The notes: a model not told the origin generated them from the letters alone. A stretch of 42,491 nt of DNA from Oscillospiraceae bacterium (GCA_902787755.1 CADAHL010000018.1:1-42491); one strand, 5' to 3'; shown: positions 32,645-42,267, counted from the stretch's first letter. Translations and numbers: made by a program.

Positions 32645-33126
32645 GGCTCAACCCCCGTGACAAAGCCCTGGCTGACCAGCAGGCCCAGCTCTTTTCCGGC
32701 AAACGGCGTCAGCTGCTTTGCGAAGACCTCCGCCACGTGTACCCGCGTCTGTCCCTCCGGAGCATCCAGGCTGACTCTGCGCACCGACAGACCTCCCGGG
32801 ATCTGCACGGATCGCTTCTCCATCTGCAGACGCCCCCGGAGGACCCGGCTCCCGCCGGCAGCCAGGATCCGCTCCTCATGCAGGATCAGCGCGCGGTTGT
32901 ACCGCAGCACCGCGCTGACGAGGGTGATGCCGATCCAGCCGGTGAGGGTAAAGGTCCCGATGGCGTACCACTCCATCCGCTGGGCGTTGAGCACGTTGGT
33001 ATTTACGCAGAAAAAGACGCACAGCCCCAGCCCGGTCAGGCATACCAGGGTGAAGACCAGGTTCCATATTCTGTTTTTTCTCCTGACGGACGCGATATGC
33101 TCCGCCGTGTAAAAGGTCGTTTTCAT
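32641..33126 (-). CDS. Two-helix membrane protein of unknown function (161 aa)
   Basis: I cannot assign a family. Two membrane helices are clear (about 20-40, IWNLVFTLVCLTGLGLCVFF, and about 53-72, AIGTFTLTGWIGITLVSAVL). A cytoplasmic domain of about 90 residues follows, with LHEERILAAGGSRVLRGRLQ and VRRVSLDAPEGQTRVHVAEVF, which looks beta-rich. The ATG is preceded by GGGAG with little spacing. TATACT lies six bases before the start, so a leaderless transcript is possible. The gene is coupled by an ATGA overlap to the 190-residue gene. Confidence 0.7.
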   Translation of the reverse strand: MKTTFYTAEHIASVRRKNRIWNLVFTLVCLTGLGLCVFFCVNTNVLNAQRMEWYAIGTFTLTGWIGITLVSAVLRYNRALILHEERILAAGGSRVLRGRLQMEKRSVQIPGGLSVRRVSLDAPEGQTRVHVAEVFAKQLTPFAGKELGLLVSQGFVTGVEP

Positions 33127-33132
33127 GCTCCC

Positions 33133-33161
33133 AGTATAGCACAGGAAAGGTGAAGAGTGAA
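33133..33161 (-). promoter_or_regulatory. Possible promoter using a heptad as -35 box
   Basis: Minus strand TTCACT (33156-33161, inside the heptad array) and TATACT (33133-33138) are 17 bases apart. The expected start point is the A of the ATG at 33126, giving a leaderless mRNA. Confidence 0.45.
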
Positions 33162-33177
33162 GAGGGAAAAGGGATGG
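33150..33177. repeat. GTGAAGA heptad array, four units
   Basis: Units GTGAAGA, GTGAAGA, GGGAAAA, GGGATGG; a left-arm form of the GTGAATA family. Confidence 0.6.
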
Positions 33178-33181
33178 CTTA

Positions 33182-33209
33182 GTGCGCAGTGCGCAGGAAA
33201 CAGTGCTCA
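33182..33209. repeat. GTGCGCA heptad array, four units
   Basis: Units GTGCGCA, GTGCGCA, GGAAACA, GTGCTCA. The deviant third unit parallels GTTAACA in the array at 39134-39161, so the position-specific pattern is shared although the unit sequence differs. Confidence 0.75.
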
Positions 33210-33247
33210 GGGGATGCGGAGGCGCGGCAAGAAGATCCGTCTGCTCA

Positions 33248-33275
33248 ATTCCGAACTCCGCATTCCGAATTCCGA
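33248..33275. repeat. ATTCCGA heptamer array, four units
   Basis: Units ATTCCGA, ACTCCGC, ATTCCGA, ATTCCGA, ending 15 bases before the -35 box of the GH13 gene. Confidence 0.88.
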
Positions 33276-33290
33276 ACTTCCCCCGCGCAC

Positions 33291-33319
33291 TTGACATTCT
33301 CTCCCGGTTTTTGTATTTT
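33291..33319 (+). promoter_or_regulatory. Promoter of the GH13 lipoprotein gene
   Basis: TTGACA (33291-33296) and TATTTT (33314-33319) separated by 17 bases; the leader to the ATG is about 20 bases. Confidence 0.8.
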
Positions 33320-33345
33320 GGAGGCAGAAAGGACGGTGCTGAACC

Positions 33346-34998
33346 ATGAAGAAAGCTGTTTGCGCGCTTCTGTGCCTGCTGCTGGTATTCTCCCTGCTGC
33401 TCGCGGGCTGCGGCGCTCCCCTGTCCACCGCCCCCGCCCCGGCGGAGGAGCTTCCGGAGGAGGAAGGCGGCGAATACCGGGTCACCGGGGACAATCTGTG
33501 CACGGACTTCGTCTGTGAGGACAACGACCGGGTCTTCTATGAGATCTTCGTGGGCTCCTTCTCCGACAGCGACGGAGACGGGGTCGGGGACCTGCGGGGC
33601 ATCATCAACCGCATGGACTACCTGAATGACGGCGACCCGGACTCCGGGCGGAGCCTGGGCGTGGAGGGTCTGTGGCTGACCCCCATTTTCAAATCCCCTT
33701 CCTATCATAAATACGACGTGACCGATTACTACACCATCGACCCGAGCTTCGGCACGCTGGAGGATCTGCAGGAGCTGGCAAAGCTGTGTGAGGAGCGGAA
33801 CGTGAAGCTCATCATCGACCTGGTGCTCAATCACAGCGGCTCCCAGAACAAGTGGTTTTCCGAGTTCAAGACCGCCCACCGGGCGGGCAACACCGAAAAC
33901 CCCTACTACGACTACTATACCTGGGCCAGACAGGGCGAGACCCCGGGCGGCCGGACCTTCCGGGCCGTGGACGGCACCGAGGACTACTACGAGTGCAACT
34001 TCTCCGGGGATATGCCGGAGCTGAACTACGACAACCCCGCCGTCCGGGAAGAGATGCTGAACGTGGCCAAATACTGGCTGGAGCAGGGTGTGGACGGCTT
34101 CCGCTTCGACGCCATCAAGTACGTCTACTTCGGCGATCACCAGGCCAACGCCGATTTCTGGAGCTGGTACGTGGATGAGCTGCGCGCCGTCAAGCCCGAC
34201 ATCTACACCGTGGGCGAGTGCTGGGATTCCGACGGCGTCACCGACGTCTACTACGGGGCCCTGAACTGCTTCAACTTCACCGTGTCCCAGGCGGAGGGCC
34301 TGATCGCCAAGGCCGCCGGGGGCGGAGACGTGAGCATCCTGACCAATTATGTGGAGAGCTACGTGGATCGGATCCGGGGCCTGCGTTCCGACGCCGCCAT
34401 CGTGCCCTTCGTGTCCAACCACGACATGGACCGGGCCGCGGGCTTCCTGCCGGTGACCAACGGCCGGGCCTATATGGCCGCCAACCTCTATCTGCTGGGG
34501 CCGGGCTCCCCCTTCCTGTACTACGGGGAGGAGCTGGGGATGAAGGGCTCCCGGGGCTCGTCCAATACCGACGCCAACCGCCGCCTGGCCATGGTCTGGG
34601 GCGACGGGGACACGGTGGCCGATCCGCCGGAGACCAGCTACGACGCCTCCAAGCAGGTATCCGCCACCGCCGCCGACCAGATCACGGACCCGGGCAGCCT
34701 CTATACCTATTATAAGACGCTGATCATGATCCGCCACGCCAATCCCGAGATCGCCCGGGGCGAGTACCACGCCGTGAAAAGCGACAGCAAGCTGGGCGGC
34801 TTCGTCTCCGTCTGGAACGGCAGCGCGGTCTGTGTGCTGCACAACACCACCCAGAACGAGCTGAGCTACGATCTGTCCCGGATCGACGGATTCAGCTTTG
34901 ACGAGATCTCCGCCGTGGCGGGTCTGAACGGCGCCAGCCTGGAGGGGACCGTTCTCACCCTGGGCCCCCAGACCAGCGCGGTCCTCCGGGAGGGCTGA
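33346..34998 (+). CDS. GH13 alpha-amylase family lipoprotein (550 aa)
   Basis: A secreted, lipid-anchored alpha-glucan hydrolase. The signal ends in LLLAGC (Cys22), then an acidic linker. The barrel begins VFYEIFVGSFSDSDGDGVGD, a Ca-binding-like loop. The catalytic set is complete: nucleophile Asp255 in GFRFDAIKY, acid/base Glu291 in YTVGECWD and transition-state Asp360 in FVSNHDMDR. A short beta-domain ends the protein. Layout resembles extracellular oligo-1,6-glucosidase or alpha-amylase enzymes of the neopullulanase neighbourhood; exact specificity is not readable. It lies near the malto-oligosaccharide importer and could feed it. It has its own promoter and ends in a two-way terminator. 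Confidence 0.92.
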   Translation: MKKAVCALLCLLLVFSLLLAGCGAPLSTAPAPAEELPEEEGGEYRVTGDNLCTDFVCEDNDRVFYEIFVGSFSDSDGDGVGDLRGIINRMDYLNDGDPDSGRSLGVEGLWLTPIFKSPSYHKYDVTDYYTIDPSFGTLEDLQELAKLCEERNVKLIIDLVLNHSGSQNKWFSEFKTAHRAGNTENPYYDYYTWARQGETPGGRTFRAVDGTEDYYECNFSGDMPELNYDNPAVREEMLNVAKYWLEQGVDGFRFDAIKYVYFGDHQANADFWSWYVDELRAVKPDIYTVGECWDSDGVTDVYYGALNCFNFTVSQAEGLIAKAAGGGDVSILTNYVESYVDRIRGLRSDAAIVPFVSNHDMDRAAGFLPVTNGRAYMAANLYLLGPGSPFLYYGEELGMKGSRGSSNTDANRRLAMVWGDGDTVADPPETSYDASKQVSATAADQITDPGSLYTYYKTLIMIRHANPEIARGEYHAVKSDSKLGGFVSVWNGSAVCVLHNTTQNELSYDLSRIDGFSFDEISAVAGLNGASLEGTVLTLGPQTSAVLREG

Positions 34999-35015
34999 GG
35001 CGCTACGGCGGTTCA

Positions 35016-35064
35016 GTGCTCAGTGCTCAGTGCTCAGTGCTTTGTGCATAGTGCTCAGTGCATA
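35016..35064. repeat. GTGCTCA heptad array, seven units
   Basis: Seven consecutive units: GTGCTCA three times, then GTGCTTT, GTGCATA, GTGCTCA, GTGCATA. It is the longest array in the window and lies between the GH13 stop codon and the terminator stem. Confidence 0.85.
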
Positions 35065-35072
35065 GATAAAAA

Positions 35073-35116
35073 TTCCGGGGAATGCGATATCCGCTCGCAT
35101 TCCCCGGAAACTTTTT
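35073..35116. terminator. Bidirectional terminator between the GH13 and surface protein genes
   Basis: TTCCGGGGAATGCGA (35073-35087) pairs perfectly with its complement at 35095-35109 around TATCCGC. T runs follow on the plus strand (CTTTTTT) and the minus strand (TTTTT). Confidence 0.92.
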
Positions 35117-35144
35117 TCCTGATTTGTCGTCTTTGCCTCCGCGG

Positions 35145-37907
35145 CTACTTGCCGTCCCTGCGGTTCCGGCGCAGAAGGAGGACCACCACCGCCACGACGG
35201 CGGCCAGAGCGACCAGCGCCAGAATGGCGAAGAAGACGGGATTGCTCTCATCCCCGGTCTTGGGATTGGCGCCGGGACCCTTCGCCGCGCTGCTGCCGGA
35301 GCTGCCGGAGGAAGAGCTGCCCGTCCGCTCCCACACCGCGTACAGGGTCACGTCGCCGCCGGTGATCTCCGCCTCGTCCCCGGCCAGGAACTGGGCGCTG
35401 CCCCGTCGGGTCACGGCCCAGCCCTTGAAGGTGTAGCCGCTGCGGGTGGGCTGCTGATCGGTGATGGTCAGCTTGCCGGAGTATTTGCCGCTGCCGTTTT
35501 TCGTCTGGGTCAGCAGGGTCTGGGCCCCGGGGGCGTTGGAGCCGCCGTTGGCGTCATAGTACAGGGTGTAGTTCTTCACCCAGACGGCGTAGAGGGTCGT
35601 GTCCTCGCTGACGCGAATGTCGCGCTTGGCGGCCTTGTCGGCGTCGTGCCTGTACTCGCCGGCAGTGGCGTCCGGATCCTCGCTCCAGCCGTCGAAGGTG
35701 TAGTAGTCCCGACTGGGCTCCTGCTCCGGGATATCCACCTGGAAGCCCATTCCGGAGGCCGAGCTGTCGCTGGTGCCCACCACATGGATGATGGGCTCCG
35801 GGGCGCCGACGCCGCCGTTGGCGTCGAAGGTCAGGGTGGCAAAGACCTGGTCCACGTCGGCGATCCCATCCCCGTTCTCGTCATAGCCCCAGACGGCGTA
35901 GACGGTGACCGAGGGGGTAAAGCTCAGATTGGCCGGATCGACGCCGGGGACGGCGACGGTCTCGATGGTCTGGGGCTTTGACTCGTCACCATTGACGTAG
36001 ATGTGTTCGTCCTTCTCTGTGGACCAGCCGAGGAACAGGATCGGCGTGCCGTCCTCTTCCGGGGCGTGGGTGGGTGCGGGAGTCTGCTTCAGCTTGTAAT
36101 TCTGCTGTTCGGACAACCCTATATCCTGTCGGGGGCCTGTTCCGTCGTTGCCGCCGTTCACATCGTAGATCACCGCAGACAACTGGACGGCGCTGAGCAT
36201 CTTGGTCTCGGCCGTCTTTTCTCCCAGGCTGAAGTTGGCCGGGCTGCCGGTCTCGCTGACCTTGATCTCCAGGTCAACCCTGGCTGTGGTCTTGATGATC
36301 TCGTCCTTCTCGGCGGTGCTGGGAGTAAAATTGGCAAGGGGCAGCTGGGCGCTGAAGCTCAGCGTGGCTTTCTGATTCTCTTTTCCGATGTTGTCCTTCC
36401 AATTCTCCCGAAGCTTGAAGGCGAAGCGGAACGTGCCGTCCTCATTGTGGACCGGCTCTCCGTCCAGCTCGAACAGGTCGCTGCTGAAGCCGGGCTCCGA
36501 CAGCTCCTGGGTCAGACGCTCATCCAGGGTAACCGTGATGGTGCCCTTGAAGTCCACGTCGGACAGATATTCCACCTTACTGGCCGTCTCCAGCTTGGAA
36601 CGCGCGTCCTCGGACAGGGTAAAGTCCAGAGAATAGGCGATGGTCTTGTACAGGGTCTGATAGGAGTGGAGCTCGTCGGGATCCGCGGTAAATACCAGGG
36701 TGCTGCCGTCTCCGCTAGTCTCCTGGGTCCCCGGGTTCAGGATATCCCCCAAGTCGTTGGTCACCGCGGGCTGGGACACCCGGTTGGTCAGGGACGGGGC
36801 CGCGCCCTCCCGCTCCTGAAGGACCGCACCCTCAAAAACCTGGGCGGCGGCTTCGTCCTCCAGGCGCACCGCGCTCAGCGGCGCCCGGGTCACGGGTTCC
36901 GGGACGGCCTGGAGCTGAACCTCGGCCTCCGGCGCCGGCTCCTCCACGTCGGCGATCACCGAGCCCTCCTGGGCCGCCAGACGGCTGCGGCCGGTCAGAC
37001 GCGCGGCACTCAGACCGCCGAAATTCCGCAGCTCAGCGCCGGCGGACAGGATCAGGGAGGAATCCCCGTAGGCGGCGATGATGGCGTCCTGGCTCTTGTC
37101 CAGATTATCGAGTACCGGGGCCGGGGTCTCCTCCGGCTCGGCGGCGGTCTCCTCCGGGGCTTCCCCGGCCGGGGCCTCCTCCGCAGGAACTTCTTCCGCC
37201 GCAGGTTCTTCCGTCAGCGTCTCTTCCGCGGTCTCCTCCGCCGGTGCCTCTGTGGGAGTCAGCGGCTGCTGCGCCTCCCGCTTCTCGCCCCGGCTGAGCC
37301 CTCTGTCGTCCAGGATCAGATTCTCCACCATCAGAGCGGCGGAGGCCCGGGAGCCGTCGGCACTGCCCAGCTCGATCATGGCCGGGTGGTACTCGCCCCG
37401 GAGGGCGTCGACGGCGATCTGGAAATTCCGGGACCGGCTCAGGGTCCAGGGTCCGCCCTGGCCCTGGAGGATCACGGTCTTGCCGGAGAAACGCGCCACG
37501 GTATCCAGCTCCAGATCCGAGGTCACCAGGATATAGACCAGGGCTGTGGGAGCCTCCTGGGCGGCCTGGGCCGCCCGGGCCAGAGAGGCGAAGGGCAGGG
37601 TCTGGGAGCCGTCGCCCAGGTAGTCATGGCCCAGGTAGTTCACGTAGATCTCGGTATACTCCCCGGCTTCCGGTTCGTCCTGGGACAGTTCTCCCTCCAC
37701 ACGGCTGATACCGCCCCCGGCTTCCGCCTCCCCGGGCAGCTCCTCCTGGGGCTCAACCGTCTCCGTCGGATCGGCGAGCGGCTCGACGCTCTCCTCCGCA
37801 GGCTCCGTCTCTCCGCCCTCCTCGCCGAAGGCGGGAACAGCAAGGGACAACAGCAGGATCAGCGCAAACAGCAGCGACAGCCAGCGTCTGCAAGATATAC
37901 CGGTCAT
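35145..37907 (-). CDS. Wall-anchored surface protein with InlB-type repeats (920 aa)
   Basis: A large secreted protein. Residues about 8-33 (SLLFALILLLSLAVPAFGEE) are the signal peptide. An acidic region comes next, then a segment with YVNYLGHDYLGDGSQTLPFA suggesting a beta-helix start. After it comes a low-complexity Glu/Ala/Pro/Thr stretch (TEAPAEETAEETLTEEP) and a domain with FTLSEDARSKLETASKVEYL. At least three InlB/Flg_new-type repeats follow (TLTFDANGGVGAPEP, YTLYYDANGGSNAPG, each with GWA/GWS and TLYAVW). The C-terminus is a sorting signal, NPKTGD (881-886), a hydrophobic helix and RRNRRDGK. The start MTGISCRRW is favoured over MSMTG because GGGAGG is seven bases away. Adhesion is likely but unproven; no sortase gene is present here. 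Confidence 0.88.
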   Translation of the reverse strand: MTGISCRRWLSLLFALILLLSLAVPAFGEEGGETEPAEESVEPLADPTETVEPQEELPGEAEAGGGISRVEGELSQDEPEAGEYTEIYVNYLGHDYLGDGSQTLPFASLARAAQAAQEAPTALVYILVTSDLELDTVARFSGKTVILQGQGGPWTLSRSRNFQIAVDALRGEYHPAMIELGSADGSRASAALMVENLILDDRGLSRGEKREAQQPLTPTEAPAEETAEETLTEEPAAEEVPAEEAPAGEAPEETAAEPEETPAPVLDNLDKSQDAIIAAYGDSSLILSAGAELRNFGGLSAARLTGRSRLAAQEGSVIADVEEPAPEAEVQLQAVPEPVTRAPLSAVRLEDEAAAQVFEGAVLQEREGAAPSLTNRVSQPAVTNDLGDILNPGTQETSGDGSTLVFTADPDELHSYQTLYKTIAYSLDFTLSEDARSKLETASKVEYLSDVDFKGTITVTLDERLTQELSEPGFSSDLFELDGEPVHNEDGTFRFAFKLRENWKDNIGKENQKATLSFSAQLPLANFTPSTAEKDEIIKTTARVDLEIKVSETGSPANFSLGEKTAETKMLSAVQLSAVIYDVNGGNDGTGPRQDIGLSEQQNYKLKQTPAPTHAPEEDGTPILFLGWSTEKDEHIYVNGDESKPQTIETVAVPGVDPANLSFTPSVTVYAVWGYDENGDGIADVDQVFATLTFDANGGVGAPEPIIHVVGTSDSSASGMGFQVDIPEQEPSRDYYTFDGWSEDPDATAGEYRHDADKAAKRDIRVSEDTTLYAVWVKNYTLYYDANGGSNAPGAQTLLTQTKNGSGKYSGKLTITDQQPTRSGYTFKGWAVTRRGSAQFLAGDEAEITGGDVTLYAVWERTGSSSSGSSGSSAAKGPGANPKTGDESNPVFFAILALVALAAVVAVVVLLLRRNRRDGK

Positions 37908-37990
37908 GGACATACCTCCCGAAAGCGGCAAAAAAAGCTCTGCCGCCTTAAAACTTTCATTCAGATAACAATCGCTTTTCTTCATTTTGA

Positions 37991-37996
37991 ATTATA
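37991..37996 (-). promoter_or_regulatory. Extended -10 promoter of the surface protein gene
   Basis: Minus strand TGGTATAAT, an extended -10 box. The -35 region is poor. The leader would be about 75 bases. Confidence 0.6.
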
Positions 37997-38127
37997 CCAT
38001 AGCAATTCTAAAAAAGGTATGAGATTCTCGGCGGAAAAAACAGAAAAAATTTTTACGGAAAAGAAGGGAAATCTCATTTTGCGTCGTATTTCTTGAATAG
38101 AGGTAAAATCGCGAGGAGGTATGATCC

Positions 38128-39132
38128 ATGTCCTGTCCCCGGGAAGAACGCGAAGCGCTGGAGCGCCTGCTGGTGGGTCCCTACGGGGTTCTGGCTGCGG
38201 ACACCAGGGGCCGGGCGATACCCGAGCCCGAGTGCCAGATCCGCACCTGCTTCCAGCGGGATGTCGACCGGATCACCCACTCCAAGTCCTTCCGCCGCCT
38301 GAAGCACAAGACCCAGGTCTTCCTCCAGCCGGAGGGGGATCACTACCGCACCCGCCTGACCCACACCCTGGAGGTGACCCGTCTGGCCCGGACGGTGGCC
38401 CGGGCCCTGCGGCTCAACGAGGATCTGGCCGAGGCCATGGCCCTGGGTCACGATCTGGGTCACACCCCCTTCGGCCACGCCGGAGAGCGGGCGCTGAACC
38501 GGATCTACGAGGGCGGCTTCAAGCACTACGAGCAGAGCCTGCGGGTGGTGGATATCCTGGAGCGGGACGGTCAGGGCCTGAACCTGTGCTGGGAGACCCG
38601 GATGGGTATCCTGCACCACACCTTCGGCGCCCCGGACGACACCCGGGAGGCCACCACGGTCCGTCTCTGCGACCGGATCGCCTACATCAACCACGACCTG
38701 GACGACTCCATCCGGGCGGGCCTGCTGACCGCGGAGGACGTGCCCGCCCTCATCCGGGAAAACTGCGGAGAGCGCAACAGCGAACGCATCAACGCCTTCA
38801 TCACGGACCTTGTGGCGAACAGCACCGGCGGGGAGCTGAAAATGTCCCCCCGGATGCAGGAGACCTTTGATTTCTTCCACCGCTTCATGTACTCCGACGT
38901 GTACACCAACCCTGTGGCCAAGAGCGAGGAGAGCAAGGTGGAGGGGATCCTGGCAAAGCTGTTTGAGTACTACGTGGCCCATCCCGACAGACTGCCGGAG
39001 GATCTGCGGCCCGTCATCGACCGGGACGGCCTGGGCCGGGCGGTCTGCGACTATATCTCCGGCATGACCGACGGCTACGCCATGGAAAAATACGGCGAGC
39101 TGTTTATCCCCTTCGCCTGGAGCGTGAAATAG
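38128..39132 (+). CDS. dgt: Deoxyguanosinetriphosphate triphosphohydrolase-like protein (334 aa)
   Basis: An HD-domain dNTP triphosphohydrolase that splits dNTPs to nucleoside and tripolyphosphate, helping to balance DNA precursors. Motifs are ITHSKSFRRLKHKTQVF, RTRLTHTLEVTRLA (His79), the HD pair in ALGHDLGHTPFGHAGE (His108, Asp109) and a later Asp in CDRIAYINHDLDD. Length fits the shorter Firmicute form. GAGGAGG is eight bases before this ATG; an ATG seven bases earlier is in another frame and too close to it. It opens the cluster dgt-dnaG-rpoD, a common order in Clostridia. A weak TAAAAT lies at 38104-38109. Confidence 0.92.
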   Translation: MSCPREEREALERLLVGPYGVLAADTRGRAIPEPECQIRTCFQRDVDRITHSKSFRRLKHKTQVFLQPEGDHYRTRLTHTLEVTRLARTVARALRLNEDLAEAMALGHDLGHTPFGHAGERALNRIYEGGFKHYEQSLRVVDILERDGQGLNLCWETRMGILHHTFGAPDDTREATTVRLCDRIAYINHDLDDSIRAGLLTAEDVPALIRENCGERNSERINAFITDLVANSTGGELKMSPRMQETFDFFHRFMYSDVYTNPVAKSEESKVEGILAKLFEYYVAHPDRLPEDLRPVIDRDGLGRAVCDYISGMTDGYAMEKYGELFIPFAWSVK

Positions 39133-39133
39133 A

Positions 39134-39247
39134 GTGAAGAGTGAATAGTTAACAGTGAATCGTTATGGTGTCCGCTCCGCGGACGGAATTTGAATCATCG
39201 CCGAAGGCGATACCGCAATTATTCACTATTCATTATTCACTATTCAC
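39134..39247. repeat. Two-hairpin element with inverted heptamer arms (dgt-dnaG gap)
   Basis: The best copy in the window. The left arm has four heptads (GTGAAGA, GTGAATA, GTTAACA, GTGAATC; 39134-39161). Then come GTTATGGTGTCC, a hairpin with GTCCGC and GCGGAC stems, the linker GGAATTTGAATCAT, the hairpin CGCC-GAA-GGCG, and GATACCGCAAT. The right arm is TATTCAC, TATTCAT, TATTCAC, TATTCAC (39220-39247). The arms are largely complementary, and GGTGTC can pair with GATACC, so the RNA can fold as a long stem closing a junction with two hairpins. It lies inside an essential operon and must be transcribed. Confidence 0.75.
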
Positions 39248-39248
39248 T

Positions 39249-39267
39249 GAATCACCGGAGGTGATTC
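39249..39267 (+). promoter_or_regulatory. Hairpin that buries the dnaG ribosome-binding site
   Basis: GAATCACC, loop GGA, GGTGATTC is a perfect 8-bp stem. The sequence GGAGGTGAT, a nine-base match to the 16S rRNA end, forms the loop and 3' strand. It sits five bases before the dnaG ATG, so folding would block initiation. Confidence 0.6.
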
Positions 39268-39271
39268 CCAC

Positions 39272-41004
39272 ATGGCATTTCCCGAAAAGTTCATAACCGA
39301 CCTGGTGGAGCGCAGCGACATCGTGGACGTGGTCTCGGGCTACGTGCAGCTCACCAAGCACAGCGGGGCCAATCTCTTCGGCCTGTGCCCCTTCCACAGC
39401 GAGAAGACGCCCTCCTTCTCCGTCAACCGGACCAAGCAGATCTACCACTGCTTCGGCTGCGGCAAGGGCGGCGGGGTCATCAACTTCATCATGGAGATCG
39501 AGAACCTGGGCTACCGGGACGCGGTGGAGCTGCTGGCCCGGCGGGCCGGGATGGCCATGCCGGAGGAGGCCAACGACCGGGAGAGCCGGCGGCGCGGCAG
39601 ACTTCTGGCGCTGAACAAGGACGCCGCCCGCTTCTTCTACGAGCAGCTCTCGACCCCCGCCGGGCAGGCCGGCCGGGACTATATGCGCTCCCGCCGGATC
39701 GGCGCCGCCGTGGCCAAGAACTTCGGCCTGGGCTACGCGCCGGATTCCTGGGACAGTCTGCGCAAGGCCATGCGCGCGAAAGGCTATACCGAGCAGGAGC
39801 TCTTCGACGCCGGGCTGGTGCGCCGGGGCAAGAGTGGAAACAGCTTTTACGACACCTTCCGCAACCGGCTCATGTTCCCGGTGATCGACGTGCGCGGAAA
39901 CGTGATCGGCTTCTCCGGGCGGATCCTGGGCGACGGCGAGCCCAAGTACATGAACAGCCCGGAGACCCCGGTCTTTGACAAGGGGCGGAACCTTTTCGCC
40001 CTGAATCTTGCAAAAAAATCAAAAAGCGGATATATTATCCTCTCCGAGGGCAACATAGACGTAGTGTCCCTGCATCAGGCCGGCTTCGACTCGGCGGTGG
40101 CCTCGCTGGGCACCTCCCTGACGCCGGAGCAGGCCCGGCTCCTGTCCCGCTACACCGATCAGGTGATCATCGCCTACGACAACGACGGCGCCGGCCAGAA
40201 GGCCGCCCAGCGGGCCATCGGGATCCTGGAGAAGCTGGATCTGCGGGTGAAGGTGCTGCGCCTGACCGGGGCCAAGGACCCGGACGAGTACATCAAGGCC
40301 CGGGGGCCCGACGCCTTCCGGAACCTGCTGGAAGCCTCGGAGAATCAGGTGGATTACCGGCTGCGCTCGGTGGCCGACAAGTACGATCTGGAGATCGACG
40401 AGCAGAAGGTGCTGTTCCTCCGGGAGGCCACCGATCTGCTGGCCCGGCTGCCAAACGCCGTGGAGCGCCAGGTCTACGGCATGCGGGTGGCCGCCATGGC
40501 CGGCGTGGGAGCCGACGCGGTGAACGCCGAGGTGGAACGGCTGCGCAAGCGGCTGCTCCGCTCCGCCCAGAAGACCGAGGAGCGGGAGCAGCTCCGGACC
40601 GACAGCCCCAAAGAGAGGGAGCTGCGCTATGAGGATCCCGCCTCCGCCAAGGCCGAGGAAGGGCTGGTGCGCCTGCTCTTCCTGGATCCGGTTCTGGCCC
40701 GCCGGCAGACGCTGCCCAAGCCGGAGGACTTCTCCTCCCCCGCCCTGGGCCATATCTACGCAGCCCTGCTGGAGCTGATCGAACAGGGCCGGGCGGTGAA
40801 CCTGGGCGTCCTGGGCGAGAAGCTCAGCCAGAGCGAAATGAGCCTTCTGGTTCGGATCCAGGACGAGCCGGAGGATCTGTCCCGGGGCGAACAGGCCCTG
40901 GGGGACTACATCCGGAAAATTAACGCAAAGAAAACCTATGACCCGACCGATCTGGTCGCATTGGCAAATACATACCGAGAAAAAGGAAAGGGGTATGAGG
41001 GAAA

Positions 41005-41008
<4 letters not shown>
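39272..41008 (+). CDS. dnaG: DNA primase (578 aa)
   Basis: The primase that makes RNA primers for DNA replication. The zinc-binding domain is CPFH (Cys39, His42) with HCFGCGKGG (Cys60, Cys63). The catalytic core has [20 protein letters not shown], the TOPRIM motif [17 protein letters not shown] (EGNID where most primases have EGYMD) and [19 protein letters not shown]. The C-terminal helicase-binding region is short and charged. Start is fixed by the strong GGAGGTGAT site. Its last four bases overlap the rpoD start (ATGA). The element at 39134-39247 separates it from dgt. Confidence 0.97.
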
Positions 41009-42267
<1,259 letters not shown>

